Shown in pieces: positions 8,319 through 17,528 of a stretch of DNA of 64,000 nt. This DNA is from Bacteriovoracaceae bacterium. Lineage in GTDB: Bacteria > Bdellovibrionota > Bacteriovoracia > Bacteriovoracales > Bacteriovoracaceae. Numbering within the stretch: position 1 is the stretch's first letter; each line of letters opens with the position of its first letter. Location: positions 1 through 64,000 of the forward strand of contig CANEUH010000015.1 of the NCBI GenBank assembly GCA_947441615.1, in the 5' to 3' direction. The notes below the pieces were generated by a model, which worked only from the letters and a program-made list of their open reading frames with translations, searched no databases and was not told the origin of the DNA. The translations under genes and the position numbers were made by a program.

Positions 8319-9539
8319 ATGGCCCGTATTACGGTGGCACCAGCTGACCAATTAAAAGAATTAAAACGTGGAGCTTTTGAGATCCTTCCAGAAGAAGAAC
8401 TCTTAAAAAAACTCACGAAGTCGTTTGATAAGCAGAAACCACTGATTGTGAAATTCGGCGCAGATCCCTCTCGTCCAGATATTCATCTAGGCCACACTGT
8501 CGTTCTTCAAAAATTAAAACTTCTCCAAGACTTTGGTCACGAAATTTATTTTTTAATTGGTGATTACACGGCACAAATTGGCGACCCCACAGGGAAAAAT
8601 AAAACACGTCCCATTCTCACAGCTGAAGAAGTGATGAAGAATGCTCAGACCTACAAAGAGCAGGTGGGTAAGGTTTTAGATATGACGAAAACCCATGTGG
8701 TTTTTAATAAAGACTGGCTTGGAAAGTTTTCTGGATTAGATCTTATTCAGCTCATGTCAAGAGCAACCGTAGGAGCAATCCTTCAGCGAGATGATTTTAA
8801 TAAGCGCTATACAAATTCTGAAGCAATCTATCTTCATGAGTTCGTTTATCCGATCCTTCAGGGATTCGATTCTGTTCACTTGAAAGCAGATCTAGAGCTT
8901 GGAGGAACTGACCAGACTTTTAACCTCATGATGGGAAGGCATCTTCAGCATTCATACGAACAGGAAGCTCAGTGTATTCTTACAATGCCTTTGATTGAGG
9001 GAACTGATGGCGTTCATAAGATGTCAAAATCGATGGATAACTACATCGCTCTTACTGACACTCCAACGAATATGTTTGGAAAACTCATGTCCATCTCTGA
9101 TGAACTTATGAAAAAGTATTATCTTCTCCTGTCGAGAAGACCTTCTTTGGAAGTGGATGGAATTATCGCAGGTATTACGAATGGATCCCTCCACCCGATG
9201 GAGGCGAAGAAAACTCTTGCTGCTGAGATCACCGGTTACTATCACGGTGAAGATGCTGGTAAAGAAGAGCGTGAAAAATTTGAAGCAAGATTTTCAAAAA
9301 AACAAATTCCTGATGATATCCAAACGATTTCAAAAGCTTCAGGAGTGATTAATCTTTTAGATCTTTTTGTTGAATTACAACTCATTAAATCTAAGTCAGA
9401 GGGAAGGCGTCTTATTCAGCAAAATGCGGTGAAAGCTAATTTTGAAAATCACACGACTGATACACTGAATCTTGAAAAAGGTCAGGAAGTGATTCTAAAG
9501 ATTGGTAAATTAAGAATGTTAAAACTGATCGGCGAGTAA
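8319..9539 (+). CDS. tyrS: Tyrosyl-tRNA synthetase
   Basis: 406 residues, class I synthetase that charges tRNA-Tyr. The HIGH-type motif is HLGHT (about residues 56-60) after KFGADPSRPDIH. The KMSKS loop is present (HKMSKSMDN). The family tyrosine-pocket segment appears as LGGTDQTFNLMMGRH. A C-terminal S4-like RNA-binding domain follows (about 345-406). The layout is that of the TyrZ-like bacterial type. AAAGGAGAA lies five bases before the ATG. Its stop codon abuts the stop of the convergent deoC with no gap. Confidence 0.97.
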   Translation: MARITVAPADQLKELKRGAFEILPEEELLKKLTKSFDKQKPLIVKFGADPSRPDIHLGHTVVLQKLKLLQDFGHEIYFLIGDYTAQIGDPTGKNKTRPILTAEEVMKNAQTYKEQVGKVLDMTKTHVVFNKDWLGKFSGLDLIQLMSRATVGAILQRDDFNKRYTNSEAIYLHEFVYPILQGFDSVHLKADLELGGTDQTFNLMMGRHLQHSYEQEAQCILTMPLIEGTDGVHKMSKSMDNYIALTDTPTNMFGKLMSISDELMKKYYLLLSRRPSLEVDGIIAGITNGSLHPMEAKKTLAAEITGYYHGEDAGKEEREKFEARFSKKQIPDDIQTISKASGVINLLDLFVELQLIKSKSEGRRLIQQNAVKANFENHTTDTLNLEKGQEVILKIGKLRMLKLIGE

Positions 9540-9553
9540 TTAATAACTCGCCG
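9530..9553. other. Palindrome spanning the tyrS and deoC stop codons
   Basis: CGGCGAGT (9530-9537), an 8-base loop, then ACTCGCCG (9546-9553). It is perfectly paired and extendable by T529-A554. It contains the last codons and stops of both convergent genes. No T-run follows on either strand, so it is more a 3'-end hairpin than a classic intrinsic terminator. Confidence 0.6.
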
Positions 9554-10205
9554 AACTCGTGAGATTCTTCACAATTTCAACAGAAGCACTTGTCCCAAGT
9601 CTCGTGGCACCGGCCTCGATCATTTTTCTTGCCGTTTCTGCGTCCCTTATGCCACCACTGGCCTTCACTCCTAAGTTCCCAACAATGGATCTCATGAGTT
9701 TAACGTCCTCAATGGTTGCCCCACCAGTTGAAAAGCCTGTCGAGGTTTTCACAAAGTCCACACCTGCTTTCACTGCTAACTCACAGGCCTTTCGTTTTTC
9801 ATCCTCATTTAAAAGGCAGGTTTCAAGGATCACTTTTAAGAGTGCTCCCTGTTGATGGGTTACTTGGGCGAGAGAGGACATGTCGTCTAATACATATTGC
9901 CAGTCTTGAGACTTCACCGCAGAAACATTAATTACCATATCAATTTCTTTAGCACCTTCCGTGACCGCTCTCATGGCCTCAAAACGTTTGGTTTCCATGG
10001 TGGAGGCCCCGAGAGGAAAACCCACAACAGTGCAAACCTTAACAGAGCTTCCATTTAGTAGGGCAGAAGCTTTTTTAACAAAGTAGGAATTCACACAGAC
10101 AGAGAAGAAGTCATACTCTCTGGCCTCAGCACAGAGTTTTTCAATTTGGGCATAAGTCGTATCGGCCTTAAGGGCCGTGTGATCGATGTATTTATTGATA
10201 TTCAT
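9540..10205 (-). CDS. deoC: Deoxyribose-phosphate aldolase
   Basis: 221 residues. It splits 2-deoxyribose 5-phosphate into acetaldehyde and glyceraldehyde 3-phosphate in deoxynucleoside catabolism. The class I aldolase Schiff-base lysine is in [18 protein letters not shown] and KASGGIRD are also family signatures, and the length is standard for the short bacterial type. The gene stands two bases from the GST-like gene upstream of it, so the two are likely co-transcribed. In this organism it could serve use of DNA from outside, which is inference. Confidence 0.95.
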   Translation of the reverse strand: MNINKYIDHTALKADTTYAQIEKLCAEAREYDFFSVCVNSYFVKKASALLNGSSVKVCTVVGFPLGASTMETKRFEAMRAVTEGAKEIDMVINVSAVKSQDWQYVLDDMSSLAQVTHQQGALLKVILETCLLNEDEKRKACELAVKAGVDFVKTSTGFSTGGATIEDVKLMRSIVGNLGVKASGGIRDAETARKMIEAGATRLGTSASVEIVKNLTSSASY

Positions 10206-10207
10206 GA

Positions 10208-10789
10208 TTAAACCTTTGGGATGGCCGTTTTATTTACAATAGCTTTACTAGCGTGAGCTTCAAGAAACGAGACGACTTCTGGATACTTTTCTGGCTGGAT
10301 GATTTCTCGGAATCTTGCCCAGTCTAAAAAACTATAAAGAGACATCGTGATAAAATTCCACTCCTCACGACCACTCTCTTTCATATAAGGAGTCATATGT
10401 TTAATGACTGAATCAATTCTCTCTTTTTGCCGATTCATGTACATGTAGGGTTCTTCAGTATTTAACCCGGATCTCTTCATAAGAAGGAGTGCCACTCCAG
10501 AATTCATCGCTCCTTCAATCGCCGTCAGCGTATTCTCATCTTCCCAGGTCATGTTATGGAGCTTATGCATAATATTGATGTAATTAAAAATTTGGCGAGA
10601 ATCCCATATTGGTCTTTCATTATCTAAAAGGACCGGTATTTGGTTTAGAGGATTGATCTTATTTAAAGTGATGGCATCTTCAGTTTCAAAGATATTGAGC
10701 TCTTTAAATTCAAAGGGAATGTTCTCCATTAATAGACGAATTCTTCTCACGAAGGGGGAAGTTTGTGAACCTAGAAGGGTGTAAGACAT
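10208..10789 (-). CDS. Glutathione S-transferase family protein
   Basis: 194 residues. The N-terminal thioredoxin-like half ([30 protein letters not shown], then [26 protein letters not shown]) is typical of GST proteins: the S/T-x-PFxRR start, the cis-Pro in QIPVL and the DS of the glutathione-binding loop. The C-terminal half is helical. I take the ATG at 10789 with AGGAG upstream, not the in-frame Met seven codons earlier. The presence of gshA in the same window makes glutathione use plausible. The substrate is unknown. Confidence 0.85.
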   Translation of the reverse strand: MSYTLLGSQTSPFVRRIRLLMENIPFEFKELNIFETEDAITLNKINPLNQIPVLLDNERPIWDSRQIFNYINIMHKLHNMTWEDENTLTAIEGAMNSGVALLLMKRSGLNTEEPYMYMNRQKERIDSVIKHMTPYMKESGREEWNFITMSLYSFLDWARFREIIQPEKYPEVVSFLEAHASKAIVNKTAIPKV

Positions 10790-10956
10790 AGGATCTCCTG
10801 AAAACCACATTTTAAGGATTGATGGTTACTTTTACAACACTGTCTAATCTTTCGACAGAGAAATGGACTTAACTAACCAAAATCACTCTATGCTTTTTGG
10901 CATCAATCTTGGATGTAGTAAGTCAAACTATGGTCAATTCCTTTCAGGGGGGAAAT

Positions 10957-11550
10957 ATGAAAACTCTATTACACGGGGTACTTTTTGGATTACTTATTTT
11001 AGGAGCAGTTGGTTGCGGCAAAGACAATAGTAGCGGCAATAGTAACAGATACACTAACCTCTACAATAATGGTCTCTCTACGGATAACCGCCAGGTGATT
11101 GATAAATTAAGAGCTTGGTATGATGGAGTTTCAGAAGGGCAACTTGTGACAGGATTTAAGACGGTTGTTAGAACCGAGCTGGTCTATAACACAGCTCCAA
11201 ATTGTGTTGAGAAAAAGTTTTTAGGGATTCCTTATACCTATTGTACATATGACGGTTCTCCAACAAGTCAAAAAGAGCTGTCTAGATCTGTGGTTAACTT
11301 AGTTCAAGATGGCCGCCGCCTCAATGCCAAGGGGAACTCTGAGCTTGCGAGTATCTTTAATGGGTCACTGGGGACACTCGTGAACGCAGTTGATGTTAGT
11401 GCAACACGAAGTGAGTTAACTTTTTTAAAGTCTGACGGCGTGATTGTGACTTTTACCATTGATCGAAATGTTCACTCTTTAGCGAATCCAATCAAAAAGA
11501 GCGAAACATCTCAGAACAGTCGAAAAGACGTAGTCGTAAATATCTTCTAA
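10957..11550 (+). CDS. Lipoprotein of unknown function
   Basis: 197 residues from the ATG at 10957. This start is preferred over the one at 10897 because GGGGGGA lies just upstream and the signal peptide begins here. The lipobox is LGAVGC, so the mature protein starts with a lipidated Cys followed by a Gly/Ser/Asn-rich linker. The folded part has three Cys, two of them close together (CVEKKFLGIPYTYC). No domain is recognised. A strong terminator follows, so it is probably transcribed alone. Confidence 0.75.
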   Translation: MKTLLHGVLFGLLILGAVGCGKDNSSGNSNRYTNLYNNGLSTDNRQVIDKLRAWYDGVSEGQLVTGFKTVVRTELVYNTAPNCVEKKFLGIPYTYCTYDGSPTSQKELSRSVVNLVQDGRRLNAKGNSELASIFNGSLGTLVNAVDVSATRSELTFLKSDGVIVTFTIDRNVHSLANPIKKSETSQNSRKDVVVNIF

Positions 11551-11576
11551 ACTGACGCAAATCAAATAACTAGCGA

Positions 11577-11608
11577 GAAGGGCAGCCGAATGGTTGCCCT
11601 TCTTTTTT
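11577..11608 (+). terminator. Intrinsic terminator
   Basis: GAAGGGCAGCC (11577-11587), loop GAAT, GGTTGCCCTTC (11592-11602): eleven pairs with one wobble. A run of T follows. It ends the lipoprotein transcript. Confidence 0.9.
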
Positions 11609-11726
11609 AGTCGGGTTTATATTTCCCTTGTCTCACACTTTTTTAATGCAATCGATCTCCAAAAATTTCCAACATCAGTTATTCTATTTAGAGCATTAAT
11701 TTATCTCTAAGGATGGAGACTATCTT

Positions 11727-13454
11727 ATGGGTTACTACAAAGCAGACATTCGAGACGTAGAATTTAATTTAACTGAGCTTTTAAAGGTTCAAGGGTGGAG
11801 TGATTTTGGGTTAGAAGAAAATGACATCAAAGGCATTCTGTCTGAATACAACAAATATGTAGAAAATGAAGTGTTCCCTACAAGAGAACCTTCGGATCAT
11901 GTGGGAGTTAAGCACGTAAACGGTAAAGTGATCGTGCCTGAAGTTCTCCAAAATATAACAAAGTCTTATTACGCTAACGGTTGGTTTGCTCTAGGTCTTC
12001 CGGCCGACATTGGTGGAACACCTGTTCCAGAAGCCCTTTACGTGGCCTGTATGTCGCTAGCAACTGGAGCGAACGTAGCGTGGATGATGTACCCTGGTCT
12101 CTCTCGAGCAGCGATGAATGTAGTGAATCTTAAAGGGAACGACTTTATGAAAACCCACATCGTTCCAAAAATGATGGAAGGGAAGTGGGGAGGGACGATG
12201 TGCTTAACTGAACCAAGTGCAGGTTCAGATGTTGGATCCCTTCGTTCAACCGCTCAGCCAATTGGAAATGGTCTTTACTCTATTAAAGGCACAAAAATTT
12301 TCATCTCATCTGGTGAGTCTGATCTATACGAAAATAATATTCACCTCGTCCTTGCTCGTACACCAGGTGGAGAAGTTGGAACAAAAGGCATCTCACTTTT
12401 TGTTGTTCCAAGATTTAAAATTAATCCAGATGGTTCAATGGGAGCATCAAACAATGTTGTGTGCTCTAAAATTGAACACAAAATGGGGATTCACGCTTCA
12501 GCAACTTGTGAACTACAATTCGGTTCAGATACTGAGACTCAAGGTTGGCTCATTGGAGATGAATTCGAAGGCATGGCGACGATGTTTATCATGATGAATG
12601 AAGCTCGTCTTTATTGTGGAATTCAAGGAGAGTCTCAAGCGAATCTTGCTTACATGATGGCCGAAAAATATACAAAAGAGCGCTCACAATTTGGAAAGGA
12701 AATCGCTCATCATCCGGATGTGAGAAGAAATCTTCTTCGTATGCGTGCATTGTCTCGCGGAATGAGGGCCCTATGCCTTTATACTGCTGATCTCTTTAAT
12801 AAGGCCCAAAAAGATCACAAGGAAGAAGCTCTCATTGGCCTTCTCACTCCTATTTGTAAGGCCTATTGTTCTGAGCAAGGATTCAATGTTTCATCTTCTG
12901 CTCTTCAAGCTCATGGTGGGTACGGTTATTGTACTGAATACGGAGTAGAGCAATTTGTCCGCGATACTCAAATTGCGATGATTTACGAGGGCACAAACGG
13001 TATTCAAGCGATTGACTTTGTGATGAGAAAAATTTTGAAGGACGGAGGAAAAACCCTGACGGCCCTTTCTCAAGAAATCGTTTCATCAGTGCAAGCACTT
13101 GATGACGGGCGATTTAAAAAAGAAAAAGAACTTTTCCAAAAAGTTCTTATGAGTGCCCAAACAGTGATGCAGCAAATTTCTGGTTACGCTAAAAATAACC
13201 AATATAATTTAATTCTTCAGAACTGTACTGATTTTCTCACCTTTGCTTCTCAAATGGTTGTTGCATGGCGACTTCTTGAGTCGGCCGTTCTCTCTGCGAG
13301 AAAAATGGAAACAGCAAATCATGAGGATAAGAAATATTACGAATCAAAAGTGACTGATTTTAAAGTCTATTGTTCTCAGTACTTGATTCATAATCTCTCG
13401 ATTGCAAAAACGATTTCAGATTTTGATCAGGATATGACAACTCTAGAGATTTGA
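11727..13454 (+). CDS. Acyl-CoA dehydrogenase family protein
   Basis: 575 residues, FAD-dependent, longer than the usual ~380 because of an extra C-terminal helical domain as in the DmdC/AidB-like subgroups. Family segments: MCLTEPSAGSDVGS (substrate/FAD loop), GIHASATCELQF, RSQFGKEIAHHPDVRRNL, LQAHGGYGYCTEYGVEQFVRDTQIAMIYEGTNGIQAIDFV. The Glu of YEGTNGIQ is the usual catalytic base position in this subgroup. The exact acyl substrate cannot be told. Beta-oxidation of fatty or sulfur-containing acyl-CoA is possible. Confidence 0.92.
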   Translation: MGYYKADIRDVEFNLTELLKVQGWSDFGLEENDIKGILSEYNKYVENEVFPTREPSDHVGVKHVNGKVIVPEVLQNITKSYYANGWFALGLPADIGGTPVPEALYVACMSLATGANVAWMMYPGLSRAAMNVVNLKGNDFMKTHIVPKMMEGKWGGTMCLTEPSAGSDVGSLRSTAQPIGNGLYSIKGTKIFISSGESDLYENNIHLVLARTPGGEVGTKGISLFVVPRFKINPDGSMGASNNVVCSKIEHKMGIHASATCELQFGSDTETQGWLIGDEFEGMATMFIMMNEARLYCGIQGESQANLAYMMAEKYTKERSQFGKEIAHHPDVRRNLLRMRALSRGMRALCLYTADLFNKAQKDHKEEALIGLLTPICKAYCSEQGFNVSSSALQAHGGYGYCTEYGVEQFVRDTQIAMIYEGTNGIQAIDFVMRKILKDGGKTLTALSQEIVSSVQALDDGRFKKEKELFQKVLMSAQTVMQQISGYAKNNQYNLILQNCTDFLTFASQMVVAWRLLESAVLSARKMETANHEDKKYYESKVTDFKVYCSQYLIHNLSIAKTISDFDQDMTTLEI

Positions 13455-13502
13455 ACCAGATCATGATAAGATCAGTGTAATTTAAATTTAAAAGGTTACA
13501 CC

Positions 13503-14327
13503 GTGTTAAAAGAAAAAGTCTATGAGCTGGCCCAGAAGTTTTCTGGGTCAACTCATGGCAGTTCCGATTACGACAAAGATTCAATCTTTGTCCGAGGAAG
13601 CACTGATAAGGAATATGTTCCTTACTCTTATCTTCAAAAAGAATTGCCTCAAATTGATGGTATCTACAACTTAAAGTCTGAGGGCTTTGTCTTCAGTTCT
13701 TATGATTTTCTAGAGATTAATGATTTTGATCATTGGTATCAAAATCAATTTAATAAACGCCTTTCTAGTAAAGTGATGAAGAATCTAGGTATTCTTCACC
13801 TCCCTGATCAAAAATCTATTTTTGATACAGTTGAAGTTGTTCATCAAACATTTCAGATTCTAAAAGATCACAAAGTTCTTATGAATGGTAAGAACTTACC
13901 CATTCAATTGGGCGAGTGGTATTCAAAAATTATTTTTGGACTTCATCAGATTAAATCTTCTTCTCAAAGAGGATTTGATTTTAAAACGGAAGAGGGAAAA
14001 GTCGTTGAAGTGAAAGTTCATTGGCATGACTCGACTTCGCCAAAGGGTGTGAAGATTAAGAAGTCTCTTGCTGAGCTTTCTGATTATTGCATTATCATGT
14101 ATGTTGCAAAAAACTTTACGATCAGAGACATTCTCTTTTTGGATTCAGAATTTATTTTGAGAAAGTTTGATACGAAGGGACACACGATCTTTTTAAAGGA
14201 TCAAGATGTGGCCGGCTATTTCTTTAGTAAGTCAGATAAGCACTTTGATAAGGTCGTGAATAAAACGGCCCTCTTAAAGTTTGCAAGTCCCACCCTTGCG
14301 ATGAGACTTGAAGACCGGCTTAAGTAA
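13503..14327 (+). CDS. Unknown protein with a PD-(D/E)xK-like core
   Basis: 274 residues, GTG start with AAAGG upstream. In the middle, LGEWYSKIIFGLHQI...SSQRGFDFKTEEGKVVEVKVHW has the order Glu, then Gly-Phe-Asp, then Glu-Val-Lys seen in PD-(D/E)xK nuclease-fold proteins. No partner methylase or helicase is nearby, so it may be a housekeeping or repair-type member, or a fold relative without nuclease activity. It lies 48 bases after the acyl-CoA dehydrogenase. Function not known. Confidence 0.6.
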   Translation: MLKEKVYELAQKFSGSTHGSSDYDKDSIFVRGSTDKEYVPYSYLQKELPQIDGIYNLKSEGFVFSSYDFLEINDFDHWYQNQFNKRLSSKVMKNLGILHLPDQKSIFDTVEVVHQTFQILKDHKVLMNGKNLPIQLGEWYSKIIFGLHQIKSSSQRGFDFKTEEGKVVEVKVHWHDSTSPKGVKIKKSLAELSDYCIIMYVAKNFTIRDILFLDSEFILRKFDTKGHTIFLKDQDVAGYFFSKSDKHFDKVVNKTALLKFASPTLAMRLEDRLK

Positions 14328-14330
14328 TTT

Positions 14331-15569
14331 CTAATAAAGCGAATACTCTGCTAAACGGCACTCAATATCTCCATTATGGAGAATGTGCCTCTTGGCACTT
14401 TTAAGTCCAACCACTTTAAGCATCTCCAGATTTCCTGTAAAAAGGGCCGCCCTGTGACCTTTAAAGTGATGCTTCCAGTGATCCCCCAAGCCTTTGTAAA
14501 GGGCCTTCAGTTTTTCTTCCTCGCCGTATTCAAGCCTTTCTCCATAAGGGGGGTTCGCAATAAAAAGGGTCTTCTTTCCTTGCGGAAATGTTTCAAGTGC
14601 ATCCTTATGGGTGACCTCAATGACTCCTTCTAGTTTCGCTTTTTTGATATTTTCTCTCGCCGAGATGAGACTCATCTCCGAAATATCATTGGCAACGATT
14701 AAGCCTTTTTTCGAACGAAGAAAAGCGATACCTTTTTCCGCCTGCTCCATGATTTCTTTTAAAAGCGTTTTAAAATTTTCCTGAAGTAATTCATCTTTTG
14801 TGAGCCAAGGGTAATTTTGAAATGTCCACAATTTGAAATTGGTATTCTTTAAGTACCTTTCAACCTTGAGATAACTCGGCGGTATATTGGCGGCGATTAA
14901 TGCAGCTTCAATAGAGATTGTTCCAGAGCCGCACATGGCATCTAAAAGATTTTCTTCACTTGGATTCCATCCGACTGTTTTAAGCATCGCGGCTGCGAGA
15001 TTTTCTTTTAAAGGAGCTTCTGTTTTTGCCATCCTGTAACCACGCTGATTGAGTGGATCTCCACAAAGATCATAAAGAATAGTCACTTGATACGGCTTTT
15101 CTTGACCGCGATCAATTCGTGCTAAAAAAGAAACATCAGGAAATTCTTTCGCCACACTTGGGCGAATTCCTTCATGGTGACGGAACCAATCAACGATAGC
15201 GTCTTTGAGTTTTAAGTTCGCAAACTGGGAGTTTCTAAATTCCTCGCGCTCTCTAGGTAGATCTCCAAAAATGGTTGTCAGCCTAAAAGTTTGGTTCACA
15301 TCCATCAGGCTCTTCCACTTGATGTCTGTGGCCTCAAGATAGTAATCTTTTTCGTGATTCACTTCAAAAGTGTAGAGAAACTTAAACACTCGGCTAGCAA
15401 GACGAGAGTACAAGATGGCCTTAAGGGCGATTTCATGAAACGCTTCAAAATAGACCCCACCCCTGGTGATTTTGGCCGACTTGGCCCCTAAGTCTAGGAT
15501 TTCTTGGTTTAAAAGCTCCTCTATTCCAACAGGACAAGAGGCAAAGTACTCAAAACGGTATTTTTTCAT
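14331..15569 (-). CDS. rlmL: THUMP-domain class I SAM RNA methyltransferase (RlmL/YpsC type)
   Basis: 412 residues. An N-terminal THUMP-type RNA-binding part (about 1-165) is followed by a SAM-dependent Rossmann domain with LLDAMCGSGTISIEAALIAANIPP (SAM-binding motif I) and the catalytic NPPYGERL. This is the layout of the guanine-N2 methyltransferases of 23S rRNA (RlmL half of E. coli RlmKL, YpsC in Bacillus). The RlmK half is absent. The stop lies three bases from the stop of the convergent gene. Confidence 0.88.
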   Translation of the reverse strand: MKKYRFEYFASCPVGIEELLNQEILDLGAKSAKITRGGVYFEAFHEIALKAILYSRLASRVFKFLYTFEVNHEKDYYLEATDIKWKSLMDVNQTFRLTTIFGDLPREREEFRNSQFANLKLKDAIVDWFRHHEGIRPSVAKEFPDVSFLARIDRGQEKPYQVTILYDLCGDPLNQRGYRMAKTEAPLKENLAAAMLKTVGWNPSEENLLDAMCGSGTISIEAALIAANIPPSYLKVERYLKNTNFKLWTFQNYPWLTKDELLQENFKTLLKEIMEQAEKGIAFLRSKKGLIVANDISEMSLISARENIKKAKLEGVIEVTHKDALETFPQGKKTLFIANPPYGERLEYGEEEKLKALYKGLGDHWKHHFKGHRAALFTGNLEMLKVVGLKSAKRHILHNGDIECRLAEYSLY

Positions 15570-15706
15570 GAACGAACCTTAGATAAACCCTTGATATGCT
15601 TTCTTTGACTTGAGACTCCAGAGAGAAAATGTTAGTTTCAACTTCGAAATCTCGTCTTTTTAGTTTATTTACCAGACCCAAAGGGTTTTAGGAAAAGGAT
15701 TTATAA

Positions 15707-17047
15707 ATGAAAGCAACTTTTTCACAAGGTACTTACGGTAATTCAACTCGCTTAAAGTACAAAGTTAAAGACATCAGTCTAGCTGACTGGGGTCGCAAAG
15801 AAATTAAACTCGCTGAGGCTGAAATGCCAGGTCTCATGGCCCTTCGTGAGGAGTACAGTAAAACGAAGCCTCTTAAAGGAGCGCGAATTGCTGGCTGTCT
15901 TCACATGACGATCCAAACAGCTGTTCTTATTGAAACACTTGTTGATCTCGGTGCGGAAGTGACTTGGTCATCTTGTAATATCTTCTCAACTCAAGATCAC
16001 GCAGCTGCGGCGATTGCTGCTGCTGGGATTCCTGTTTATGCCTGGAAAGGGATGAACGAAGAAGAATTCATGTGGTGTATTGATCAGACGGTTTTCTTTG
16101 GAGATAAGAATGAGCCTCTCAATATGATCCTTGATGATGGCGGGGATTTAACTCAACTCATCCTTGATAAGTATCCAGAGCTTTATAAAGGCATTAAAGG
16201 TATTTCTGAAGAAACCACTACTGGTGTTCACCGCCTTTATGAACTCGCAAAACAAGGTAAGCTTCCAGTTCCTTGTATCAACGTGAACGATTCAGTTACA
16301 AAATCAAAATTTGATAACAAATACGGCTGTAGAGAGTCATGTGTTGATGCTATCAGAAGAGCAACAGACGTGATGATTGCTGGTAAAGTTGCCGTCGTTG
16401 CTGGATTTGGTGATGTAGGGAAGGGATCAGCTGATTCACTTAAAGGTGCTGGAGCACGTGTTATCGTAACAGAAATCGATCCTATCTGCGCTCTTCAAGC
16501 TGCGATGGAAGGATACGAAGTTAAGAAGATGGATGATGCAGTAAAAGAAGCTGACATCGTTGTGACAACAACTGGTTGTAAAGATATCGTCACTGGTAAG
16601 CACTTCCTTGCCATGAAAGATAAGACAATCGTTTGTAACATTGGTCACTTTGATATCGAAATCGATATGGCATGGTTAAATAAAAACTACGGTCACACAA
16701 AAGATACAGTGAAGCCGCAGGTGGACCTTTATACTCTTGAATCAAATAAGCAAGTGATTGTTCTGGCCGAAGGTCGTCTCGTGAATCTTGGATGTGCGAC
16801 TGGTCACCCAAGCTTTGTGATGTCGAACTCTTTCACAAACCAAGTTCTGGCACAATTAGAGCTTTGGTCAAATGCCGAAGCTTACGAGAAGAAAGTTTAT
16901 ATGCTTCCTAAGCATCTTGATGAAAAAGTGGCCCGTCTTCACTTGAAGAAAATTGGAGTTGAACTTGATGTTCTTACTCCGAATCAATCTGAGTATCTTG
17001 GAATCTCAGCTTCTGGCCCTTATAAGCCAGAGTATTACCGTTACTAA
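15707..17047 (+). CDS. ahcY: Adenosylhomocysteinase
   Basis: 446 residues, NAD-dependent hydrolysis of S-adenosylhomocysteine to adenosine and homocysteine in the methyl cycle. Signatures: [45 protein letters not shown], the NAD-binding [31 protein letters not shown], and the C-terminal KPEYYRY. The SAH it removes is the by-product of methyltransferases such as the divergent rlmL. The 137-base leader holds no SAH riboswitch that I can recognise. A terminator follows the stop. Confidence 0.98.
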   Translation: MKATFSQGTYGNSTRLKYKVKDISLADWGRKEIKLAEAEMPGLMALREEYSKTKPLKGARIAGCLHMTIQTAVLIETLVDLGAEVTWSSCNIFSTQDHAAAAIAAAGIPVYAWKGMNEEEFMWCIDQTVFFGDKNEPLNMILDDGGDLTQLILDKYPELYKGIKGISEETTTGVHRLYELAKQGKLPVPCINVNDSVTKSKFDNKYGCRESCVDAIRRATDVMIAGKVAVVAGFGDVGKGSADSLKGAGARVIVTEIDPICALQAAMEGYEVKKMDDAVKEADIVVTTTGCKDIVTGKHFLAMKDKTIVCNIGHFDIEIDMAWLNKNYGHTKDTVKPQVDLYTLESNKQVIVLAEGRLVNLGCATGHPSFVMSNSFTNQVLAQLELWSNAEAYEKKVYMLPKHLDEKVARLHLKKIGVELDVLTPNQSEYLGISASGPYKPEYYRY

Positions 17048-17057
17048 TTTTTCTAAG

Positions 17058-17085
17058 AGGGGACTTTTTAGTCCCCTTTTTTTTT
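17058..17085 (+). terminator. Intrinsic terminator after ahcY
   Basis: AGGGGACT (17058-17065), loop TTTT, AGTCCCCT (17070-17077), then a T-run. A perfect eight-pair stem just before rpiB. Confidence 0.92.
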
Positions 17086-17096
17086 GAGTCATCCTT

Positions 17097-17528
17097 ATGA
17101 AAATCTTCATCGCCTCTGATCATGCTGCTTTTAATGAAAAAAATATTCTCGTTGAGTATTTAAAAAAGAAGTACGAAGTTATCGACCTTGGACCTCATTC
17201 CGCTGAGTCCACAAATTATCCAGAGTGGGTGAAAGTCCTTGTTCAAAATGTGAAACAAGAAAACACTTTTGGCATTCTTCTCTGTGGCTCTGGAATAGGT
17301 GTTTCCATGGCGGCCAATCGTTATAAGGATATCAGAGCGGCCCTATGTCGGGATGAAGACGATGCGAAGATGAGTCGACTTCATAATAATGCCAACGTCT
17401 TGTGTGTAGGCGGAAGAAAAACTTCAATGGATATGATTTTAAGAATGGCCGACACCTTCCTTACAACCTCGTTTGAGGGTGGAAGGCATCAGACTCGTGT
17501 GGATCAATTTAATTTACTGGGTGAGTGA
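17097..17528 (+). CDS. rpiB: Ribose-5-phosphate isomerase B
   Basis: 143 residues, RpiB/LacA-LacB family, which interconverts ribose 5-phosphate and ribulose 5-phosphate. MKIFIASDHAAFNEKN holds the phosphate-binding start, LLCGSGIGVSMAANRYKDIRAA carries the active-site Cys loop, and HNNANVLCVGGR is a family signature. With deoC in the same stretch it points to pentose recycling. The gene starts 12 bases after the ahcY terminator. Its TGA abuts the stop of the convergent gene. Confidence 0.96.
   Translation: MKIFIASDHAAFNEKNILVEYLKKKYEVIDLGPHSAESTNYPEWVKVLVQNVKQENTFGILLCGSGIGVSMAANRYKDIRAALCRDEDDAKMSRLHNNANVLCVGGRKTSMDMILRMADTFLTTSFEGGRHQTRVDQFNLLGE

Noticed and set aside
9559-9855. Plus-strand frame inside deoC
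   Set aside because: It lies fully antisense to a certain gene and shows no family features.
14331-15569. Full RlmKL fusion
   Set aside because: The protein is 412 residues and ends after the RlmL-type methylase; the RlmK half is absent.
15570-15706. SAH riboswitch before ahcY
   Set aside because: The 137-base leader lacks the conserved core I would expect; no hairpin set supports it.
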